From Streptomyces carminius (GTDB lineage: Bacteria > Actinomycetota > Actinomycetes > Streptomycetales > Streptomycetaceae), in contig NZ_PGGW01000039.1 in NCBI RefSeq assembly GCF_002794255.1, forward strand, positions 62,001 to 126,000: a stretch of 64,000 nucleotides of DNA, written 5' to 3'. The notes below the pieces were generated by a model, which saw only the letters and a program-made list of their open reading frames with translations, did not search any database and had not been told where the DNA came from. Below are positions 55,603 to 61,321 of this stretch, in pieces (within the stretch, counting starts at the first letter, position 1; the number at the start of each line of letters is the position of its first letter). The position numbers were made by a program, and so were the translations under genes.

Positions 55603-56490
55603 ATGGGCTCTGCCGAAGGGACTCCCGGAACGGCCTTCGCCGAGGGCGTGCCCTGCTGGATCGATGCCATGCTCCCCGACCTGGAGGCCGGCAAGCGCTT
55701 CTACGGCGCGCTGTTCGGCTGGACGTACGGCGACCCGGCACCGCCCGCGCGGGACTCCTACACCGTGGCGTACCTGGACGGCGAACGGGCCGCCGCGCTC
55801 GCGCACAAGCCGGACGGCCGGCTGCCGACGGCCTGGACGGTCTACTTCGCCACGTCCGACGCCGCGGCGGCCGCCGGGCGGGTCCGCGCGGCGGGCGGGC
55901 AGCTGGTCACCGAACCGGTGCCGGTCGGCCGGGCCGGGACCATGGCCACGGCCGTCGACCCGGGCGGCGCGGCCTTCGGACTGTGGCAGGCCGGTGCCCT
56001 GACCGGCTTCCTGGCGACGCGCAGGCCGGGCGCGTACGTGTGGGCCGAGCTGTTCACCCGGGAGAGGGAGACGGTGGACGCCTTCTACACGGCGGTCTTC
56101 GGATACGGGATGTACCCGGCCGGCGGCGCCGGGGAGTCCGGCGGGGAGTCCGGCGGCGGCGCGGAGACGGGTGGGGAGGCCCCGGAGATCATGGTCTGGG
56201 TCCCGGCCGGGGAGCCGGCCGACGAGGAACACGCCGTCGGCAACCGTGCGATGATCGACGACACGTATCCGGTGGAGATGCCCGCCCACTTCCTCGTCCA
56301 CTTCGCGGTCGCCGACTGCGACGCCGCGGTCCGTACGGCCGTCCGGCTGGGCGGCCGGGTGGTGGAGGAGCCCCGGGACACCCCCTTCGGGCGATACGCC
56401 GTTCTCGTGGACAACCAGGGCGCGCGCTTCGGCGTCCTCGCTCCTGCGGAGTCCACCGCGGAGCCCACCGCGGCGGATCCGGCCGTCTGA
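55603..56490 (+). CDS. VOC family protein, positional candidate for the AfsK-binding protein
   Basis: A 295-residue protein with two glyoxalase/bleomycin-resistance (VOC) modules: residues 15-130 (FAEGVPCWIDAMLPDLEAGK, RFYGALFGWTYGD) and 140-290 (GAYVWAELFTRERETVDAFY, then the C-terminal VDNQGARFGVLAP). A Gly/Ser/Glu-rich insert of about 25 residues interrupts the second. GGAAGGAA lies before the ATG. The AfsK-binding protein KbpA of S. coelicolor is encoded just upstream of afsK, so this gene is a positional candidate. Equivalence is not shown by the sequence. Confidence 0.82.
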   Translation: MGSAEGTPGTAFAEGVPCWIDAMLPDLEAGKRFYGALFGWTYGDPAPPARDSYTVAYLDGERAAALAHKPDGRLPTAWTVYFATSDAAAAAGRVRAAGGQLVTEPVPVGRAGTMATAVDPGGAAFGLWQAGALTGFLATRRPGAYVWAELFTRERETVDAFYTAVFGYGMYPAGGAGESGGESGGGAETGGEAPEIMVWVPAGEPADEEHAVGNRAMIDDTYPVEMPAHFLVHFAVADCDAAVRTAVRLGGRVVEEPRDTPFGRYAVLVDNQGARFGVLAPAESTAEPTAADPAV

Positions 56491-56673
56491 CGGGGCCGGC
56501 GGTGTGCGGGCCCGCGGCCGGGCCCGCACCCGGATCGGGCGACTCACCGGCCCCGGGTTCGCAACCGCGGGCTCCGCCAGGAAGAATCGCACTCGGCCCG
56601 CGGGACCGGTACGGCGGTGGGAAGCTGCACGGGGCCGCATTCGTTGTGAGCCCTACGGGGAGGTGGCAGGCAA

Positions 56674-59223
56674 GTGGTGGAGCAGCTGACGCAGCACGAT
56701 CCGAGACGCATCGGCCCGTTCGAGGTGCTCGGCAGGCTCGGCGCCGGAGGCATGGGGCTGGTCTACCTGGCCCGTTCGGCCTCCGGGCGGCGGGTGGCGA
56801 TCAAGACGGTGCGCACCGAGCTCGCCGAGGACCAGCTGTTCCGCGTCCGCTTCACCCGTGAGGTGGAGGCGGCCCGCGCGGTCAGCGGCTTCTACACGGC
56901 CGCCGTCGTGGACGCCGACCCGCGTGCCGCGGTGCCGTGGCTGGCCACCGCGTACGTGCCCGCGCCGTCCCTGGAGGAGATAGTCAAGGAGTGCGGGCCG
57001 CTCCCGGCGCAGGCCGTGCGCTGGCTGGCCGCCGGGATCGCCGAGGCCCTCCAGTCCATCCACGGGGCGGGCCTGGTCCACCGGGACCTGAAGCCGTCCA
57101 ACGTGCTGGTGGTGGAGGACGGGCCGCGGGTGATCGACTTCGGTATCGCCTCCGGGGTGTCCAACACCCGGCTGACCATGACCAACGTGGCCGTCGGCAC
57201 CCCCTCCTACATGTCGCCCGAGCAGGCGCGCGACTCACGCAGCGTCACGGGCGCCAGCGATGTCTTCTCCCTCGGCTCCACCCTGGTCTTCGCCGCCACC
57301 GGCCACCCGCCCTTCCACGGCGCGAACCCGGTCGAGACGGTGTTCATGCTGCTGCGCGAGAGCCCGGACCTGGAGGGGCTGCCCGGCGAGCTGAGGCCGC
57401 TCATCGAGGCGTGCATGCGGCCGGAGCCCGAGCAGCGGCCCACTCCGGCCGATCTCCAGGCGCAGCTCGCCCCGCATCTGTTCGCCTCCGGCGGGGACGA
57501 CAGCGGTACGGCCTCGGCCTGGCTGCCGGCCGGCGCGGTGGCGCTGATCGAGCGGCACCGGGGCGGCCGGTCGCGTCCCGTACGGCCGCCCGAGCGCGCG
57601 CCGCGGCCCGAGCCGCGGCAGGACCCCGTGCCCGACGTGCCCGGACCGCCGCCGGCGCCCGGGCACCGTTCCACGGCCCGGCACCGGGCGCCGGAGCCCG
57701 CCGCGGCCGGAGCGGGCCCCGGCGCCGACTGGCGGCCCCCGGCCGCCGACCCGCGCGGCGGGGGAGCGCCCGCCGCGTCCGCGCCGGCGCCCCGGCACGC
57801 ACCGGCGGTCCCGCCCCCGCCGTCCGTACCGCCGCCCCCGCCCGCCCCGCCGCGGGTCCCCCAGGACGGGGCCGTACGACTGCCGGGAGCCCAGTTGCCG
57901 ATCGGTCCGGGACCGCGGCGGGCCCGGGGCCGCGATCCGGAGATCGGCGGCGGCACCTCCTGGGTGCTGCGCCCGCCGGCCGGCGCGGGCGGCGCGGGCG
58001 GTACGGCCGCCGCCACGGTGGCCCACGCGCCCTCTCCTGCGACCTCCCCCGTACCGTCCCCCGCCGCCCCGTCCCGGGAGGACGGCGCCGCGCCGCCGCG
58101 CTGGCGGCCCTGGCGCTTCCGGATGTCCAATGACGTGTGGGGCACCCCGGTCGTCGCCGACGGCCTGCTGTACGTCACCTCCTTCGAGGTCCACGCACTG
58201 GACGTGGCGACCGGGCGGCGGCAGTTCAAGACCCGCGAGGTGGCCTGGTCGATGGCCGTCGGCGGCGGCCGGGTGCACGCCTCCGACGGCCCCGGCCTGT
58301 ACGCCCTGGGCGCCCGGGACGGCACCGAGCACTGGCGGACGGGGACGGACGGCTGGGTGTACGCCCTCCGGGCCGACCGGGGGACCGTCGTCACGGCCAC
58401 CCGGGGCGGCGGCGTCCAGGCGTGGGAAGCGGCGACCGGGGAGCGGCTGTGGGAGCTGACCGGCGCGCAGAGCGACTTCGAGACCCCCGACGCGGCACCG
58501 GTGCTCCGGGCGGGCACGGTGTACGTGTGGGCCGACGGGCGGCTGTACGCGATGGACGCGCGCACCGGCGCCGAGCGGTGGTCGTACCCGGTCGGGGACA
58601 CCTCGGTGACCGGCGGCGTCCCGGTGCGGCCGGTGCCCGCCGACGACGGCGCGGTGTACGTGAGCGCGGGCTCGCGGGTCTTCGCGCTGGACGCGGCGAG
58701 CGGTGCGGAGCGCTGGCGCTTCGACGCGCCCGCCGCGTTCCTGTGCCCGCCGGTGTTCGTACCGGGCGCGGCGATCGCGGGCGGCGGCGTCTACCTGGCG
58801 GACTACCTGGGCACGGTGTACGCGCTGGACGCGGTCAACGGCCACGACCGCTGGCGGATCGCCACGGAGTCCCGCCAGTCCGCCGAACCGCCGGCGGTGG
58901 TCGACGGGCTGGTCCACCTGGGCAGCGGCGGGGCGCTCTACACCCTGGACGCGGTCAGCGGCACCCCGCGCTGGCGCTTCGCGACCGGCGGCGAGATCAC
59001 CGGTGCCCCGGTGGTGGCGGACGGCCGGGTGCACTTCGGCTCGGCCGACCACTGCCTGTACACGCTGGACGCGGTCGGCGGGCAGCTCCGCTGGAAGCTC
59101 GCCACGGAGGGTGAGATCACCGGCTCGCCGGTGGTGGCCGACGGTGTGGTCTTCGCCTGCAGCCGGGACCGCTGCGTCTACGCGCTGGACGCGGCCAAGG
59201 GCACCGGCCAGGCGCGCTCCTGA
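56674..59223 (+). CDS. afsK: AfsK-type Ser/Thr protein kinase with PQQ-type propeller
   Basis: An 849-residue protein. The kinase domain (1-270) has the glycine loop LGRLGAGGMGLVYLARSA, Lys in VAIKTV, HRDLKPSNVLVV, DFGIASG and SPEQARDS. A Pro-rich linker of about 190 residues follows. The C-terminal part (480-849) has repeated PQQ-like units such as ALDAASGAERWRF, ALDAVNGHDRWRI and TLDAVGGQLRWKL, forming a propeller. Such a kinase next to afsS and afsR is AfsK, which phosphorylates AfsR to promote antibiotic production. There is no transmembrane helix. The start GTG 56674 follows GGGGAGGTGG. Confidence 0.9.
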   Translation: MVEQLTQHDPRRIGPFEVLGRLGAGGMGLVYLARSASGRRVAIKTVRTELAEDQLFRVRFTREVEAARAVSGFYTAAVVDADPRAAVPWLATAYVPAPSLEEIVKECGPLPAQAVRWLAAGIAEALQSIHGAGLVHRDLKPSNVLVVEDGPRVIDFGIASGVSNTRLTMTNVAVGTPSYMSPEQARDSRSVTGASDVFSLGSTLVFAATGHPPFHGANPVETVFMLLRESPDLEGLPGELRPLIEACMRPEPEQRPTPADLQAQLAPHLFASGGDDSGTASAWLPAGAVALIERHRGGRSRPVRPPERAPRPEPRQDPVPDVPGPPPAPGHRSTARHRAPEPAAAGAGPGADWRPPAADPRGGGAPAASAPAPRHAPAVPPPPSVPPPPPAPPRVPQDGAVRLPGAQLPIGPGPRRARGRDPEIGGGTSWVLRPPAGAGGAGGTAAATVAHAPSPATSPVPSPAAPSREDGAAPPRWRPWRFRMSNDVWGTPVVADGLLYVTSFEVHALDVATGRRQFKTREVAWSMAVGGGRVHASDGPGLYALGARDGTEHWRTGTDGWVYALRADRGTVVTATRGGGVQAWEAATGERLWELTGAQSDFETPDAAPVLRAGTVYVWADGRLYAMDARTGAERWSYPVGDTSVTGGVPVRPVPADDGAVYVSAGSRVFALDAASGAERWRFDAPAAFLCPPVFVPGAAIAGGGVYLADYLGTVYALDAVNGHDRWRIATESRQSAEPPAVVDGLVHLGSGGALYTLDAVSGTPRWRFATGGEITGAPVVADGRVHFGSADHCLYTLDAVGGQLRWKLATEGEITGSPVVADGVVFACSRDRCVYALDAAKGTGQARS

Positions 59224-59242
59224 CGGTGCGCCGGCGGGTGCT

Positions 59243-59272
59243 CCGCCGGGGTGCCCCGGCGCACCCCGGCGG
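59243..59272 (+). terminator. Hairpin after afsK
   Basis: A 12-bp stem (59243-59254 with 59261-59272) with a 6-base loop 20 bases behind the afsK stop. It separates afsK from the secreted-protein genes. Confidence 0.65.
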
Positions 59273-59357
59273 TGCGGGGGCGTCCGGCCCCTGGTAGAAA
59301 GGGCGCGCGCCCGCAGGGAGTTGCGGGCGCGCACCGTACGTATCGGGGGAGAGTGGG

Positions 59358-59861
59358 ATGAGGCGTCATCTGAGACTGATAGCGGTCGTCACCGTCGTGG
59401 TGCTGGCCCTGTCCGGCTTCAGCCAGGCCCGCAGTTCGGGGGGCAAGGGCGGCGGCAGCCGCAGCGGCGGTGGCGGTGGTGGCGGCGGGGGAGGCTGCGG
59501 CAAGGACAGCAGCTCCAGTTCCTCCTCCTCGCGCTACCGGGGCGGTGACTCCGACAACGACGGCGGGTCGTCGTCGAGCGGCGGCAGCGGTTCCTCGTCG
59601 TCGTCCTCCCGCAAGCCGGACGCCCGGATCGTCAGCTGCCTGGGCAAGGACGGGAAGACCGTGGTCGAGCTGAAGTCCCGGGGCCGCACCGAGACGTTCG
59701 TCGTCTACGTCGACTTCCGCGACGAGACCGGCAGCCTCGTCGGCAGCGCGCGGGCGCAGACGCGGCTGAAGGCCGGGCAGACCAAGCGCGTCGAGATGCG
59801 GCCGGAGGACTCGGCGGCGGCGGACCGGGCGAAGGAGTGCGACCTCAGGTCCGTCTTCTGA
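59358..59861 (+). CDS. Ser/Gly-rich secreted protein A
   Basis: A 167-residue protein. An N-terminal signal segment (RHLRLIAVVTVVVLALSGFS) is followed by 70 residues of Gly/Ser low-complexity sequence with one Cys in the middle. A small compact domain then ends CDLRSVF (ARIVSCLGKDGKTVVELKS, FVVYVDFRDETGSLVGSAR). The C-terminal domain looks like a small beta-sandwich of DUF4352 or FxLYD type, with two Cys. It is co-directional with a paralogue at 60015. Extracellular, function unknown. Confidence 0.75.
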   Translation: MRRHLRLIAVVTVVVLALSGFSQARSSGGKGGGSRSGGGGGGGGGGCGKDSSSSSSSSRYRGGDSDNDGGSSSSGGSGSSSSSSRKPDARIVSCLGKDGKTVVELKSRGRTETFVVYVDFRDETGSLVGSARAQTRLKAGQTKRVEMRPEDSAAADRAKECDLRSVF

Positions 59862-60014
59862 GACGGCCGGGCCGGGCGGGAACCGCGCCGGTGTCCGGCG
59901 CGTGATTGCGGAGTGTGTCCCACCGCCGCCCGGGGGCCGCCCGGCCGCCGGGCGGCATGGGCGTGACACACCCAATTCCGTGCCCGACGGCACTCTTCTC
60001 ACGGGGGACGAGAC

Positions 60015-60470
60015 ATGAAACTTCGCCATGCCCGGACGGTCGCCGTCACCGCCGCCGTCCTGGTCGCGCTGACGGGCGCCCGGAAGTCCGACGGCGGGGG
60101 CTGCTCCGGCGACGACGACGGCAACGACCGCTCCTCGTCCGGCGGCTCCGTCACCGGGGGCAGCAGTGGCAGCGGCGGCGGCAAGGGCGCCAGGAAGGAC
60201 ATCACCGTCCTGAGCTGCGAGGTGGACTCGGACGGGAGGATGACGGCCCGGCTGCGGATCACCAACCGCAAGGGCCTGGACGCCACCTACGACGCCACCG
60301 TCGCCTTCCGGTCCGGGAGTCGGGACCACGGCACCGCCGCCGTCTCCGGCGTCGAGGTGCCCGCCGGGGAGAGCGTCACCACCGAGGCGGCGGGGACGCA
60401 CTCGGACACCGTGGACGGCACGGAGCGGCCGCGCTGCTCGGTCACCAAGGCGAGCCGGACCACCCTCTGA
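60015..60470 (+). CDS. Ser/Gly-rich secreted protein B, paralogue
   Basis: A 151-residue relative of the preceding protein: a hydrophobic start (LRHARTVAVTAAVLVALTG), a Gly/Ser/Asp linker, then the C-terminal domain (DITVLSCEVDSDGRMTARLR, ITNRKGLDATYDATVAFRSG) ending RCSVTKASRTTL. The spacing of the SC motif and the final Cys is shared with protein A. They arose by tandem duplication with strong divergence. The signal segment lacks a clear cleavage site. The function is unknown. Confidence 0.72.
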   Translation: MKLRHARTVAVTAAVLVALTGARKSDGGGCSGDDDGNDRSSSGGSVTGGSSGSGGGKGARKDITVLSCEVDSDGRMTARLRITNRKGLDATYDATVAFRSGSRDHGTAAVSGVEVPAGESVTTEAAGTHSDTVDGTERPRCSVTKASRTTL

Positions 60471-60502
60471 CGGCACCGCACCCCGCACGCGAACACGCGA
60501 AC

Positions 60503-60534
60503 GGGGGCGGAACCGGTCTCCCGGCCCCGCCCCC
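60503..60534. terminator. Hairpin between convergent genes
   Basis: GGGGGCGG (60503-60510) pairs with CCGCCCCC (60527-60534), with further pairing inside the loop. It lies between secreted protein B and the minus-strand peptide gene. Confidence 0.6.
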
Positions 60535-60566
60535 GGCGGGTCGTACGGACTCTCCGGTGGTCCGCG

Positions 60567-60692
60567 TCAGTCTCCGAGGTGCACCGGAAGCGGGCCGGGT
60601 GCGTGGGTGTCGGCCAGCGCCGACGCCGTACCGGCGCCCACCATCGCCACCGCCATTGCCAGGACGGTGAGGAACTTTTTCACGCGGTTCAT
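60567..60692 (-). CDS. Tiny secreted peptide, 41 aa
   Basis: A 41-codon ATG frame with GAGGAG at 6 bases. A textbook Sec signal peptide (MNRVKKFLTVLAMAVAMVGA, likely cut after SALA) leaves a mature peptide of only 14 residues, DTHAPGPLPVHLGD. It has no cysteine. The gene lies downstream of afsS in the same direction with a 216-base gap that includes the inverted repeat CTTCGC/GCGAAG. A secreted signal or a degraded by-product are both possible; I know no homologue. Confidence 0.7.
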   Translation of the reverse strand: MNRVKKFLTVLAMAVAMVGAGTASALADTHAPGPLPVHLGD

Positions 60693-60908
60693 GCCAACTC
60701 CTCGTCGAGAACCGGAAGGGAAGTGTTCGGAACTTCGCGGAAGCGAAGAAGTGATACCGCAGGGTGCCTGTGTTCTTCCGCAGGTGACCATCCGGTAATC
60801 GCTTCGGTGTACGTACCAGGGACCGGCCGCGGCGGCTTCCCCTCCTCGCCGCCGAGACCGGTCCCGGTGTCCCCCGTAAGTCACGGTTCGTCACTCACGG
60901 CCTGTTGT

Positions 60909-61067
60909 TCACTGCCTGTCACCCTCGGGGAGCCGAGGCTCCTGGGCGGGGAGTTCGGCACCCTGGGTGCTGTCGGTCTTCGGCTTCGGCTTGCCCTCGC
61001 CGGGAGCCGGCATGTGATTGTCGAGCTGCGGGCCGTCCTTCTGGATGTTCTTCAGGATGTCGCTCAT
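60909..61067 (-). CDS. afsS: AfsS, small activator of secondary metabolism
   Basis: A 52-residue acidic, Pro-rich protein starting MSDILKNIQKDGP with AGGAGTTGG upstream. It contains LDNHMPAP, the hallmark repeat unit of AfsS. In S. coelicolor AfsS (63 residues) has several such units; here only one is clear, followed by a Pro/Lys/Glu tail that ends EGDRQ. The position between afsK and afsR supports the identity. AfsR activates this gene, and AfsS raises antibiotic production by an unknown route. Confidence 0.82.
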   Translation of the reverse strand: MSDILKNIQKDGPQLDNHMPAPGEGKPKPKTDSTQGAELPAQEPRLPEGDRQ

Positions 61068-61227
61068 CTGGGCCAACTCCTAAGTACCACTGGTGGCCGG
61101 GGTGGTCCCGGCACGCCCGGCGGCTCCCCCGAGGACCGCCGGACGTGCCCTGGGCCGTCCACCCCGTTGTGCGGGTGTCGGGCCCGCCGATCCGCCTGCC
61201 CCCCGACGCGACGGATCGACATGCATA

Positions 61228-61259
61228 AGCATCCTGGAGGGCGATAAACAATCGATGAA
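61228..61259 (-). promoter_or_regulatory. Candidate AfsR-binding promoter of afsS
   Basis: On the minus strand TTCATCG (61259-61253) and TTTATCG (61248-61242) are direct repeats 11 bases apart. Eight bases further lies GATGCT (61233-61228), a possible -10 box. This is the spacing rule of SARP-type binding sites. It lies about 160 bases upstream of afsS. Confidence 0.6.
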
Positions 61260-61321
61260 CGTCCGCTGCCGGGGGCCGCGGTTCCACCGTCAAAATGCTC
61301 CGGACGGGCCGGAAGAGGGTC

